Positions 24,277 to 33,482 of a DNA stretch of 46,851 nt are shown piece by piece. The notes beneath the pieces are model-generated. The model saw only the letters and a program-made list of their open reading frames with translations, was not told where the DNA came from and did not search any database. Position numbers and translations under genes: made by a program. How positions within the stretch are numbered: position 1 is the stretch's first letter; each line of letters opens with the position of its first letter. The DNA lies in NCBI GenBank assembly GCA_011389575.1, contig JAABUB010000021.1, forward strand, positions 1 through 46,851, in the 5' to 3' direction. The stretch comes from Desulfotignum sp. GTDB taxonomy: Bacteria > Desulfobacterota > Desulfobacteria > Desulfobacterales > Desulfobacteraceae.

Positions 24277-26037
24277 ATGGTACAGGAACCGGTTATCGGC
24301 ATCGATCTGGGCACCACCAACTCTGAAGTCGCCTTTGTGTTTAACGACACCCCCATCGTCATTGAGGACGATGACCGGGGGATCATGCCCTCCTGCGTCG
24401 GCATCGACCGGAACGGCCGCCTCATCGTGGGCCGTACCGCCCGGAACCAGGCTGCGGCATTCCCCGGGGATACGGTTTTGGCTGTCAAGCGCCGGATGGG
24501 CACGGACACCCGCTATACCCTGGGAGACCAGGAGTACACCCCCCAGGAGATCTCCGCCATGATCCTCAAGACCCTGAAAGCCCGGGCGGAAGACGCCATC
24601 GGCGGTCCCGTGCAAAAAGCGGTGATAACGGTGCCGGCCTATTTTACGGATGTCCAGCGCCAGGCCACCAGGGATGCCGGCCGGATCGCCGGGCTGGAAG
24701 TTCTCAGGATCATCAACGAACCCACTGCCGCAGCCCTGGCCTACGGTGAAGCCGGCCGGGACGAGGACAGGCACATCCTGATCTATGACCTGGGGGGCGG
24801 CACCTTTGATGTCTCCATCGTAAAAATCGAAGCCGGTGTGGTGGAAGTACTTGCCAGTACCGGGGACAACCGCCTGGGGGGCGAAGACTTTGACGAAGCC
24901 CTGGTGGCGTATTTGCTGGACCATATCAGGGAACACCACGGCCGGGATCTCACGGACGATCCAGTGGCTGCCGCCCGCCTCAAATCCGCGGCAGAAGCCG
25001 CCAAAATGCAGTTGTCCGACGCGTTTTTCGTCCGTATCGAAGAAGACCACGTGGCTCCGGACCTCCACCTCTCCTGTGAAGTGTCCAGGGATATCTTTGA
25101 AGAGATGATCCGGCCCCTTATTGAAAAAACCATGATGTCCGTGGCCAAAGCCCTGCGGGATGCGGGCCTTTCTCCGGGCCGGTTGGACAAGGTCATTCTG
25201 GTGGGGGGCTCCACTCGCATCCCCATGGTATCCCGGATGTTGTCCGGCGAGCTGAATATCGAACCGGTCATGGGCATCGATCCGGATCTGTGCGTGGCAT
25301 TGGGGGCCGGTATCCAGGCCGGGCGGGAAATGGGAAAATCCATCCAGAGCATGCTCATCGACATCACCCCCTACACCTTTGGCACCTCCGCCTTCGGCAT
25401 GCTGGAGGGCAGGCATTACGCGCATTGCTTCGTCCCCCTGATCCGGCGGAACACCAAGCTGCCGGCCACCCGTACCGAAGCCTTTCAGACCATGGTGGAC
25501 AACCAGGCCGCCGCCGATATCAATGTCTACCAGGGGGACCACCCGGATGCCCTGGATAACATCCGCATCGGCACCTATACCTTTGACCTGTCCAAAGCCC
25601 CGGCCGGCAGCGTCATCACCCTGCGGTACGATCTGGACCTCAACGGCATACTCACGCTTGAGGCCAGGGAAAAGGATACGGGCAAAACCATCAATGCCGT
25701 CCTTGAAAATGTCTTCAGCCAGAGCGGCACCGGGATTTCCGAAGCCAGGGAAAAAGTCGGTGCCCTGTTCCCCGGGGACAACGCCCTCTCAAAAGAGGCC
25801 CCCTCAACCGGAGAACCGCTCCGGCCGGAATCCGGCCCGGATGCGGTACTGCCCCCGGCCATCGCCGGCATCCTGGACCAGGCCCGGGAAAAACTGCCCC
25901 TGGCCCCGGATGAGGACAAGGATGACATCATCAATCTTATGGAAGATATCACCGAGGCCTGCATTCAGAACGATCCGGACCGGGCCGGAAAACTGGCCGA
26001 AGACCTGGAAGATATCCTCTTCTATATAGACGAGTAA
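24277..26037 (+). CDS. Hsp70-family chaperone (DnaK paralogue)
   Basis: A 586-aa Hsp70. The ATPase domain is intact: GIDLGTTNSEVAF near residue 8, the INEPTAAALAYG phosphate loop, YDLGGGTFDVS, and VGGSTRIPMV. The linker is LIDITPYTFGTS instead of the usual DVTPLSLG, and a substrate-binding beta domain follows with NIRIGTYTFDL and LDLNGILTLEAREK. The C-terminal lid is short and acidic and lacks the EEVD-like or KDD-type end. The protein is about 50 residues shorter than DnaK. Its position behind its own J-like and GrpE-like genes points to a dedicated chaperone system rather than the housekeeping one. Confidence 0.93.
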   Translation: MVQEPVIGIDLGTTNSEVAFVFNDTPIVIEDDDRGIMPSCVGIDRNGRLIVGRTARNQAAAFPGDTVLAVKRRMGTDTRYTLGDQEYTPQEISAMILKTLKARAEDAIGGPVQKAVITVPAYFTDVQRQATRDAGRIAGLEVLRIINEPTAAALAYGEAGRDEDRHILIYDLGGGTFDVSIVKIEAGVVEVLASTGDNRLGGEDFDEALVAYLLDHIREHHGRDLTDDPVAAARLKSAAEAAKMQLSDAFFVRIEEDHVAPDLHLSCEVSRDIFEEMIRPLIEKTMMSVAKALRDAGLSPGRLDKVILVGGSTRIPMVSRMLSGELNIEPVMGIDPDLCVALGAGIQAGREMGKSIQSMLIDITPYTFGTSAFGMLEGRHYAHCFVPLIRRNTKLPATRTEAFQTMVDNQAAADINVYQGDHPDALDNIRIGTYTFDLSKAPAGSVITLRYDLDLNGILTLEAREKDTGKTINAVLENVFSQSGTGISEAREKVGALFPGDNALSKEAPSTGEPLRPESGPDAVLPPAIAGILDQAREKLPLAPDEDKDDIINLMEDITEACIQNDPDRAGKLAEDLEDILFYIDE

Positions 26038-26049
26038 GAGGCCAGGCAG

Positions 26050-26319
26050 ATGGAAACATGCCCGGCCTGCAAGGCCCCGTTCAAAGGCGGTCAGACCTGC
26101 CACCGATGCAAATCAGACTTGCGCCCCCTCATTGCCTTAGAAGAGCGGGCCGCTGCCTGCCTTGCAGCAGCCCGGGCTGCGTTCGAGCAAAACGACTATC
26201 AGGCAGCCTGCGGTCTGGCCTGCCAGTCCCTGGCCCTGAAGCGCTCCGGAGAGGCGGAATCGCTTTACCGCTATGCCGGCTTTCTGGCCGGAAGGCGGCG
26301 AATCCTTGCCTGTCTATAG
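26050..26319 (+). CDS. Small zinc-ribbon plus helical-repeat protein of the Hsp70 operon
   Basis: An 89-aa protein. An N-terminal zinc ribbon (C4PAC7, then C17HRC20) is followed by a helical hairpin like a TPR or Sel1 unit (AAARAAFEQNDYQAACGLACQSLALKR). It starts 12 bases after the Hsp70 stop and should be cotranscribed. The zinc ribbon could replace the missing zinc-finger region of a full DnaJ. I do not know a described family for it. Confidence 0.72.
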   Translation: METCPACKAPFKGGQTCHRCKSDLRPLIALEERAAACLAAARAAFEQNDYQAACGLACQSLALKRSGEAESLYRYAGFLAGRRRILACL

Positions 26320-26374
26320 GTAAGATATTGAATAAACTCCTGCAACTCCGGTATGAAAGCATTTGGTAAATGCG

Positions 26375-27064
26375 CTATTCTTTCATGATTTTTATGACCC
26401 TTTCATCTAAGCAGGAGCGCAGAAAGGTATTCATTGGTTTTTGATCACCTGTTTGATAAAAATCGAGCATCAATTGATTAAACTCCAGTTGTCTTTTCGC
26501 AGGAAGATTGATCGCAGGGTATCCGCAACTCAACAAGAGTCCATTCATGATAAAACGCCCCATACGCTTATTGACATCATAAAAAAATTGGCATCTTGCC
26601 ATTGTAAGAAAAAAATGGATAGCACGATCGTAAATATCGGGCATGCTGTGTGAGTCATCCACCATTTTTTCAAACAACTCCGGTAGCGAATCCGCCTGGG
26701 GGGGCATATAGTCTGTCCCTGCTATGGTAACCCCGCCAGATCTGAACCTTCCCCAATCCAATGCCTCGTCCTTACCCGCGATGCGATGTAATGCACAGAC
26801 TTTTTCACAGGTGATTTCAAACTGGTTTTTATCAATCCACCCAAATAACGTGCGCCATGTATCGGCTTGGTTCAATGCAATTTGCTGGTCAGATAATGTA
26901 TGTCCTCCAACGGTAATGCCATCAAGTAATGTCTGGATTTCCGGTAAGGTTAAATGAATCCCTTCCAAATTAACTGCGTCACATACAAACTCAGTTAGTT
27001 GGCGCTTCGCAAGCATTATTGCTTTTGCTTTATTTGGTTTCATGTCCCATTGGGTTTCATTCAT
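26375..27064 (-). CDS. Fic-domain protein with Gln replacing the catalytic His
   Basis: About 229 aa. The Fic core motif, usually HPFxDGNGR, reads QFFYDVNKRMGR; the catalytic His is Gln (about residue 159), while the Asn-Lys-Arg needed for nucleotide phosphates is kept. The N-terminus has AVNLEGIHLT, close to the (S/T)xxxE(G/N) inhibitory helix of self-inhibited Fic proteins. Fic enzymes transfer AMP or other groups to target proteins; this one may be inactive or belong to a divergent clade. I start it at the ATG giving MNETQWDM; a GTG three codons upstream is possible. It converges on the Hsp70 operon. Confidence 0.8.
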   Translation of the reverse strand: MNETQWDMKPNKAKAIMLAKRQLTEFVCDAVNLEGIHLTLPEIQTLLDGITVGGHTLSDQQIALNQADTWRTLFGWIDKNQFEITCEKVCALHRIAGKDEALDWGRFRSGGVTIAGTDYMPPQADSLPELFEKMVDDSHSMPDIYDRAIHFFLTMARCQFFYDVNKRMGRFIMNGLLLSCGYPAINLPAKRQLEFNQLMLDFYQTGDQKPMNTFLRSCLDERVIKIMKE

Positions 27065-27437
27065 TTCACACACCGACGTAATTATGGAGTATTGGGTTTC
27101 AAACGGGCCGGGTCATCCGCCCAGTCGGCAGCCTTGCAGGTTCGGCTGACCCCTGGCCGTCCCTGCCACGCTGCTGTATAGGAGTATACAATGATTTATT
27201 TGATAACTCAAACTGATAAAGAAAACCCGTAAAACCCGTCCGGGTCCGTGTGCCAGAACACATCCGCGTCGTGGATGCCGGGGCTCCACCCTTCCTGGTC
27301 TGTCCGGTTGCTATAAAATAGCAATCAGCTGTTTTGCAGTATTACATCACCGGGTTCATTATTCTCTTGATTTTTTATGAATTTTTACAGATAGTTGGAC
27401 CTTGAATAAAAGAAAAGAAAGGGGGACATAGACTTTG
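27065..27437. other. Intergenic stretch with possible coding debris
   Basis: Between the divergent Fic and SNF2 genes I see no intact gene. On the minus strand a stop-free run ending at 27214 reads [22 protein letters not shown], in natural-looking codons, and is preceded by a stop at about 27330. It looks like the tail of a lost gene. The right part is AT-rich and should hold the SNF2 promoter; no convincing -35/-10 pair stands out. Confidence 0.4.
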
Positions 27438-30400
27438 ATGAAGCCAACTGTCATGAAAAAATATAATGCCTTGCCATTTCTTGAAAAAAAGATTTTACAG
27501 ATTCTTTCCATTGCCTATGCCAAGTTGACTCAGACCCAGCTGGTTGACTGTTTTGTGGCCCTCAATGTAAAGACGGAAAACGGTGAACGCTTTGATTCCG
27601 GAACAAAAAGCGCCATGTTCAAGCTGCTTCGCAATGCGCTTGACAACCTTCTGAGAGGTGATTTGCTACATGGAAAGAGCCGCAGTGTCCTTGTGGTCAA
27701 CCGAAGTTACATTGAAATATTGACACGACACCTGGTTGCAGAGAAAAAATTCACAGCCATGGCCGACACCCTCCAAAAAACACTGCGTCTTACCGAAGAG
27801 GGATTTGCCCAAAAACCTTCCCTGTCCATGGATCAATTGATGGCCGGGATGCGGATTCTCTTTTATCAGGAAAAGGTGTCCCAGGCCATTGAGCTTTATG
27901 AAAATTTCATAAGCCGTGTTTCTGATCGGGAATCGCTTTACATGGTGTGGGAAAGGATCTGCTGTTCTCCCTTTGATCCGGACTGGTTCCGACGCTTACC
28001 GCCGGATATCCATACAAGTTTTCTAAAAGAGCCTTATCTCCGGGACATGGCATGCTGGAGCCAGAACGATTCCCATGCCGATTACCTGGAATCCCTTGTA
28101 ATGGAGGGATCTGAAAAATGTGAACCAGACCTTGAGGCCGCAGTCCTGGAAAAATGGATGCTCACCGGGCAACAGAACCGCCTGGACATCTGGCTTGGAA
28201 AGTATGGGAAAAAAAACCGACACCTTGCGAACAGTTTGGCGCTCCAGGGATGGATGGCGTTTTGTCAGGGGAAGAATGCAAAAGCCATCCCATTGTATGA
28301 AAAAGCACTGGATCTTTTGAATAAAAGAACCGGGAGAAAAAGAAACGTTTTTTTCAGCCGGTTCATGGGTATTTTTTATATCCTGGCCCTGATTAAGGAT
28401 GGCAGTGATGACAGCTTTTCCCGGGCAAGGGCGTGTCTGGCAATGGAAATGAATCGAGAATACGGGTTTGACACGATATGTGACTTGCTGGGCGGGCTTT
28501 TGGATTATCTGCAAGGCAATTCCAGGGGAGGAGATAGAATTCTTCGACGTCACGTCTGGATCAGTTCCTGGAGAGGTTCCACAGATCTAACTGCCAATTT
28601 TTTCACCCTTTTTTCTTATTACTGGGTGGACAGGAAAGAGGCAAAAAATGAACTTGCAAACATAAAAGAACTTCACAAACTTGCAAAAAAGGATCAATAT
28701 TCCTGGTTTGCCGGAGAACTGGAGGGGCTTATCCAAAGTTTGTCCAGGCCCGGGTCCAAGACCCGCAAAAGCCAAAATCCTTCCTGCCTGGTCGGGCTCA
28801 TTCGAGAGACCAAGATCTGGGAACACACCCTGAATGCGCTGCTGTCCTTGAATAAAAAATCAACTCCTGGAAAGCGGGTGCAGGAGCAGGAAAAAAATCA
28901 TGATCAGCGCCTGGTCTGGTTCCTTGATTATGATAATAATGGAGAGTGTGATATCAGACCCAGGGAACAAAAGAGAAATGCCAGGGGCGTTTGGACAAAA
29001 GGGCGGCCCATTGCCTTGAGACGTCTGTGCGATGAGGTAAGAAAATTTCCCTACCTGACGGAGCAGGACAAAAAAATTTGTGGTCATATCTATGCCCACA
29101 GTTACAAAGATGGGTGGTACACCAATGTGGAATATATTTTTGATGATGAGTATATGCCCGATGTCGTAGGTCATCCTCTTCTTTTTTTAAGCGATGGAAC
29201 CACCCGGATGGAGCTGGTTCAGGGAAAACCTGAACTCATTATTTCAAACAAGGGCAAAGACGGGTTTACCCTTGTTCTGTCCCCCAGACCCCGACGTCAT
29301 TTTGCGGGAAAACATGTGGTGGTACAGGAAACATCGACTCAGCTCAAGCTGGTGTCGCTGGATACAAAATATCAGGCCATTGCCGATATCCTGGGCAATG
29401 AGGCCTTTTTTCCAGCATCTGCAAAAAATAAAATTGCCCAGGTAATGGATGCACTGGCAGGGGATATCACTATTCATTCGGATATAAAAGGGGGCAGTGA
29501 CAGTGTTACGGAGACAAAAGCAGATTCAACCCTCCATGTTCAGCTCTCTCCCCTGGAACAGGGACTGAGACTCTCCATGGTTGTTCGCCCTCTGGGTGAA
29601 GATGGCCCTTGTTATCCCCCGGGCAGCAAAGGAAAAAATGTCATCGCCCGGGTGAAGGGTATCCAGATGAAAACCACACGGGACCTTGAAATTGAAAAAG
29701 AGCTGGCAACGGATTTGATCAATAAATGTCCAACTCTTGCAACCGTCGAAGAAAATCAGGGTGAATGGCATTTCCCGGGTGTGGAAGAATCCCTGGAGCT
29801 GATCCAGGAACTGGGTGCCCGGGGAGAAGGCGTTGTGGTTGAATGGCCCGAGGGCAAACCCTTTGAGCTGGTGGGCAAGGTCTCGTTTGATCATTGCCGA
29901 CTCAATATTAAAGGGGAACAAGATTGGTTTGCCATGACAGGGGAAGTGATGGTGGATGAACATCTTACCCTGGAGATGGGTATGCTTTTGGAATATCTTG
30001 AAAAAAGCACCACCCGATTCCTGGAGATCCAGCCGGGTCAATTTATTGAATTAACCCATGCGTTTCGAAAAAGAATCCAGGCCCTTGACAGATACTCTGC
30101 CAGGCATGGAAAAGGGGTAAGGTTTCACCCCCTGGCGGCCCTGGCCCTGGAAGGGTTTTTTCAGGAAGTCGGCACCGTGCGTACAGACAAGGCATGGAAA
30201 GCCCACATTGCAAAATTTCAAACCCAGACAGATCCGCACCTTTCGGTCCCATCCACCCTGAATGCAGAGTTGCGTGAGTATCAGCTGGAGGGGATCAACT
30301 GGATGAACTGTTTGTCAGATTGGGGCGTGGGTGCCTGTTTGGCCGATGACATGGGGATTGGTAAAACCATGCAGGCCCTGGCCATGCTCATCAGGCATGC

Positions 30401-31640
30401 CCCCCACGGACCGTCGCTTGTGATTGCCCCCACATCGGTGTGTGCAAGCTGGGTTGCCGAAGCCAACCGCTTTGCCCCTTGCCTGAACCTTATTTTATTT
30501 GGCGGAAACAAAAGAAAAAAAATTCTGGAAGATGCCGGCAGTTTTGATGTGCTGATCTGCAGTTACGGGCTGATGCAGCAAAAAAAGATGGCCGCCATGT
30601 TGTCTCATATTTTCTGGCAGATGGTGGTTCTGGATGAAGCCCAGGCAATAAAAAATTTCGCCACCCAGAGATCCCGGGCCGCCATGGAGTTGACGGCCGC
30701 ATTCAAGGTGATTCTCACCGGAACTCCCATTGAAAACCACCTGGGTGAGCTGTGGAATCTTTTTCAGTTTATTAATCCCGGCCTTTTAGGCTCCCTGGAG
30801 CGATTCAACAAGACCTTTGCCATCCCCATTGAAAAACAGGGGAATGCCCAGGCAAGAAAGGATCTTAAGCGACTGATTCAGCCGTTTATCCTACGTCGTA
30901 CCAAGGCCCAGGTCTTAGAAGAGCTTCCCCCCCGCACAGAGATTCTGCTGGATATTGATCTGAGCAAAGAGGAGATGGCTTTTTATGAGGCCCTGCGCCA
31001 ACAGGCCCTGGAGAGAATCTCCAGCGATGATGAGGGCCAAAAGCATTTCAAAATACTGGCGGAAATCACAAAATTGCGCCAGGCCTGCTGCCACAGTGAA
31101 CTCGTCAACAAAGAGATCTCCATTGCCAGCAGCAAACTGGCTGTCTTTTCTGAGATTCTGGAAGAACTCATGAACAATGGACACAAGGCCCTTGTTTTCA
31201 GCCAGTTTGTGGGGTATCTGTCCATTGTCCGGAAATATCTGGATGAATCCAAAATCAAATACCAGTACCTGGACGGCAGCACTCCGGCCACCCAGCGACA
31301 AAAGGCAATCCATGGTTTTCAAGCCGGGGAGGGGGATGTTTTTTTGATCAGTCTTAAAGCCGGGGGCGTGGGGTTGAATCTTACGGCAGCAGATTATGTG
31401 ATCCACCTGGACCCATGGTGGAACCCGGCTGTGGAAAATCAGGCATCTGACCGTGCCCATCGCATGGGTCAACGCAGGCCTGTCACCATTTATCGCCTGA
31501 TTACCCGGGGAACGGTGGAAGAAAAAATTGTACATATGCATCGCCGCAAACGAAATCTTGCGGACAGCCTTCTTGCGGGCAGCGACTTAAGCGGGAAAAT
31601 GTCTGCCAAAGAACTTCTGGCTTTAATCCAGGAATCGTAA
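27438..31640 (+). CDS. SNF2-family DNA-dependent ATPase with large unknown N-terminus
   Basis: A 1400-aa protein. The last 480 residues are a full SNF2/RapA-type ATPase: LADDMGIGKTMQALAML (motif I, about 967), LDEAQAIKNF (motif II, about 1064), GTPIENHLGELWNL (III), then SLKAGGVGLNLTAADYVI and DRAHRMGQRRPVTIYRLI (V-VI). The first 900 residues contain a winged-helix-like start (residues 10-90), helical repeats, and beta-rich parts but no nuclease or zinc cluster I can identify (there is no SWIM CxC). A TTG one codon upstream is an alternative start; a GGGGGA stretch lies 8-11 bases before either. Such stand-alone proteins remodel nucleoprotein or RNA polymerase complexes; the target here is unknown. 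Confidence 0.92.
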   Translation: MKPTVMKKYNALPFLEKKILQILSIAYAKLTQTQLVDCFVALNVKTENGERFDSGTKSAMFKLLRNALDNLLRGDLLHGKSRSVLVVNRSYIEILTRHLVAEKKFTAMADTLQKTLRLTEEGFAQKPSLSMDQLMAGMRILFYQEKVSQAIELYENFISRVSDRESLYMVWERICCSPFDPDWFRRLPPDIHTSFLKEPYLRDMACWSQNDSHADYLESLVMEGSEKCEPDLEAAVLEKWMLTGQQNRLDIWLGKYGKKNRHLANSLALQGWMAFCQGKNAKAIPLYEKALDLLNKRTGRKRNVFFSRFMGIFYILALIKDGSDDSFSRARACLAMEMNREYGFDTICDLLGGLLDYLQGNSRGGDRILRRHVWISSWRGSTDLTANFFTLFSYYWVDRKEAKNELANIKELHKLAKKDQYSWFAGELEGLIQSLSRPGSKTRKSQNPSCLVGLIRETKIWEHTLNALLSLNKKSTPGKRVQEQEKNHDQRLVWFLDYDNNGECDIRPREQKRNARGVWTKGRPIALRRLCDEVRKFPYLTEQDKKICGHIYAHSYKDGWYTNVEYIFDDEYMPDVVGHPLLFLSDGTTRMELVQGKPELIISNKGKDGFTLVLSPRPRRHFAGKHVVVQETSTQLKLVSLDTKYQAIADILGNEAFFPASAKNKIAQVMDALAGDITIHSDIKGGSDSVTETKADSTLHVQLSPLEQGLRLSMVVRPLGEDGPCYPPGSKGKNVIARVKGIQMKTTRDLEIEKELATDLINKCPTLATVEENQGEWHFPGVEESLELIQELGARGEGVVVEWPEGKPFELVGKVSFDHCRLNIKGEQDWFAMTGEVMVDEHLTLEMGMLLEYLEKSTTRFLEIQPGQFIELTHAFRKRIQALDRYSARHGKGVRFHPLAALALEGFFQEVGTVRTDKAWKAHIAKFQTQTDPHLSVPSTLNAELREYQLEGINWMNCLSDWGVGACLADDMGIGKTMQALAMLIRHAPHGPSLVIAPTSVCASWVAEANRFAPCLNLILFGGNKRKKILEDAGSFDVLICSYGLMQQKKMAAMLSHIFWQMVVLDEAQAIKNFATQRSRAAMELTAAFKVILTGTPIENHLGELWNLFQFINPGLLGSLERFNKTFAIPIEKQGNAQARKDLKRLIQPFILRRTKAQVLEELPPRTEILLDIDLSKEEMAFYEALRQQALERISSDDEGQKHFKILAEITKLRQACCHSELVNKEISIASSKLAVFSEILEELMNNGHKALVFSQFVGYLSIVRKYLDESKIKYQYLDGSTPATQRQKAIHGFQAGEGDVFLISLKAGGVGLNLTAADYVIHLDPWWNPAVENQASDRAHRMGQRRPVTIYRLITRGTVEEKIVHMHRRKRNLADSLLAGSDLSGKMSAKELLALIQES

Positions 31641-31713
31641 CCCACGATAGTTCGGGTGGTTCGTTGCCAGGTAAATTAAGCAGATATTGTGACATGATCC
31701 TATATTGAGGTAG

Positions 31714-31901
31714 TGTCAAAAAATTTTTGAAAAAAAGCGGTCATAAATTCATGATAAGAAATGGGAAAAGCACCGGCTGGCTTGAGCTTGAGTGAACATG
31801 GGCTTGCTCAAGCCAGCCTAAAAAATAAGGAAACAGCCACAAATGGCCCAAACCCTTGCAACGGTGCTGGTTCAACCCTTTTTTGGACATGATTTTTGAC
31901 A
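31714..31901. mobile_element. MITE-like element or IS ends with internal hairpin
   Basis: This 188-base stretch begins TGTCAAAAAA and ends with the inverse (TTTTTGACA), giving terminal inverted repeats of 9 bases with partial similarity beyond. Inside is a perfect 13-bp inverted repeat GGCTGGCTTGAGC (31775-31787) and GCTCAAGCCAGCC (31806-31818), which may also end SNF2 transcription. No gene fits. No clear target-site duplication is visible. It abuts the surviving tail of the second ferredoxin copy, so its insertion or excision may have removed that gene. Confidence 0.5.
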
Positions 31902-31906
31902 GAACT

Positions 31907-31958
31907 GGTCTGGATAAAAGGAAAGGAAAATGCTTCCTGCGGAGACTGCTGCTGTTGA
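31907..31958 (+). pseudogene. C-terminal remnant of a second HgcB-like ferredoxin
   Basis: In frame this reads VWIKGKENASCGDCCC and a TGA. It matches the last 16 residues of the gene at 18909-19205 (VWIKGKENASCGDGCC). Everything 5' of the shared GGTCTGG is replaced by the MITE-like sequence, including both Fe-S motifs and the UGA codon. The extra Cys in place of Gly gives three terminal cysteines. Confidence 0.85.
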
Positions 31959-32032
31959 AAAAGGAAGGCAACACCCCCGTGTTTCTGCTATTTCCCCGGC
32001 GCCTGGCTGGTGATCCCGGAGTTGCATTTGTT

Positions 32033-33109
32033 TCATTGGAAAGCAGCACGGACCGATCTTTCAGCGCTGGCCAGGGCCCCTTCAAGATATCCCCCGAACA
32101 CATCCGATGTTTCACTTCCCGCAAAACAGAGGATCCCGTGCCAGATACAGGCGTGTCCCGACGGGGGGTGGAACCGGGGATGGTCATGGGCGGCCCTCTG
32201 GTCATACTCCGTGGCAGTGTATCTTTCCATGGCCCAGTCGGTGTAAAAAACCGTTTTGGGTGAGTCTGCCTTATCTCCGTACAGGTGGTGAAGCTGTTGA
32301 AGGGTTGCCTGAATCACCGCCTGTTTGTTTCGGCGCTGGGCCGCATGTATTCCCACAAATCCGGTCAGACCGAATGGGCCGCCGGTGTGATTTGACCCGT
32401 CGTGGATTTCTCCCAGAGGGCCGGACTGGCTGAAGGCCTGGCCTGAAAAACCTGCATTCCGCCAGTCAGCTATGTCATACAGGGCGAAAAACTTGGCCTG
32501 TCCTGCCATCCATGTACTGGTTCTGAGCATGGCCTGGGTCAATTCCCGGGACAGATCAGGTGTGAACAGGATGGTGGCTGCTGCCAGGCGTGGCGGCAGT
32601 GCCAGAATAATCCTGGACGCCTGATATCGGCAGCAGGGGGATTGCCCCGGTTTTCCGACATTGACAATGGCATGGTTTGTTTTTTGTTCTATTTCACATA
32701 CCGGCTGATTCAGCCGGACCGCATCTTGGGGGATGGTTTTCAGCAGACCGTTGACCAGGGTGATCATGCCGCCTGAAATCCGCCAGGATTCCGGTTCCAT
32801 GGGACATCTGGAAATGGTCTGGATCCGCCCGTCCATGGTCTGAAACCGTCCGTTGCCGGCATCATACTGGGGGTACCCGGTCAGTCCCAGCATCTCCACC
32901 AGGCCGGCTATCCTGGGATTGATCGCCGGCCAGTACCAGGACGGGCCGAGATCGGCCGTGTATCCATTGTATGCCGGACATAAAATCCGGCCGCCGACAC
33001 GGTCCCGGGCTTCCAGCATAATAAAGGATTCCCCTTTTCTTGCCAGCAGAAAGGCGGCATATATTCCACTGAGACCGGCGCCGATAATGATGGTGTCGTG
33101 TTTTTCCAT
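32033..33109 (-). CDS. FAD-dependent flavin amine oxidase-like protein
   Basis: A 358-aa flavoprotein. The FAD-binding Rossmann motif [16 protein letters not shown] opens the protein, followed by EARDRVGGRI, the second signature of the amine oxidase/phytoene desaturase superfamily. The C-terminal FAD motif is seen in ILCFAGSETSDVFGGYLEGALAS (in parts). It is somewhat shorter than typical monoamine oxidases (about 450 aa). The substrate is unknown. It faces the ferredoxin remnant tail to tail. A truncated copy lies at 19245-19622. Confidence 0.88.
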   Translation of the reverse strand: MEKHDTIIIGAGLSGIYAAFLLARKGESFIMLEARDRVGGRILCPAYNGYTADLGPSWYWPAINPRIAGLVEMLGLTGYPQYDAGNGRFQTMDGRIQTISRCPMEPESWRISGGMITLVNGLLKTIPQDAVRLNQPVCEIEQKTNHAIVNVGKPGQSPCCRYQASRIILALPPRLAAATILFTPDLSRELTQAMLRTSTWMAGQAKFFALYDIADWRNAGFSGQAFSQSGPLGEIHDGSNHTGGPFGLTGFVGIHAAQRRNKQAVIQATLQQLHHLYGDKADSPKTVFYTDWAMERYTATEYDQRAAHDHPRFHPPSGHACIWHGILCFAGSETSDVFGGYLEGALASAERSVRAAFQ

Positions 33110-33322
33110 GTCAAAGATAAACAGGGTGTCCGGAACTGTCAGCGGTTATTGTGCACGCTGTGTGTTGTTCTGATGTCTTCATGAGGATTTCTCCATTTTT
33201 TATTCACGACCAATAACGGCTCTGGCATGCAGTTATGCATATTTCATACCCAGTGCGGCCTGTGATTGGATGTCCATCAATGACCGGGGAATTTCCAAGG
33301 AAATGAGGGGGGAAGCAGGGCA

Positions 33323-33481
33323 ATGCCTGAAATCATTTTTTACCGGATGGTAGACCGGCTGGGACTGGAAAAGAATCATCCGGTGAAAAACATGTCCTGC
33401 GGTCAGCGGTCCCAGTTGGTCCTTGGGCTGCTGTCCATCTCCCTGGAAGATGCTTTTATCGGATACACGGGAAGGTATTGA
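33323..33481 (+). pseudogene. Internal fragment of an ABC transporter ATPase
   Basis: The 52-codon frame reads IIFYRMVDRLGLEKNHP, VKNMSCGQRSQLVLGL, then jumps to LEDAFIGYTGRY and a stop. The first part matches the region around the ABC signature (here MSCGQ for LSGGQ) and the last part matches the usual C-terminus of NosF-like ATPases. Walker A, Walker B and the switch region are deleted, so it cannot work. Confidence 0.72.
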
Positions 33482-33482
33482 C

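Noticed and set aside
24007..25542. A 511-codon open frame on the minus strand
   Set aside because: It is antisense to the GrpE-like and Hsp70 genes, which have clear family motifs; its own sequence is His/Gly/Asp-rich noise.
20307..31640. Naming the Hsp70-Fic-SNF2 stretch as a known antiphage system such as DISARM
   Set aside because: No methyltransferase, DUF1998 or phospholipase D gene accompanies the SNF2 ATPase, and I know of no defence system with this gene set.
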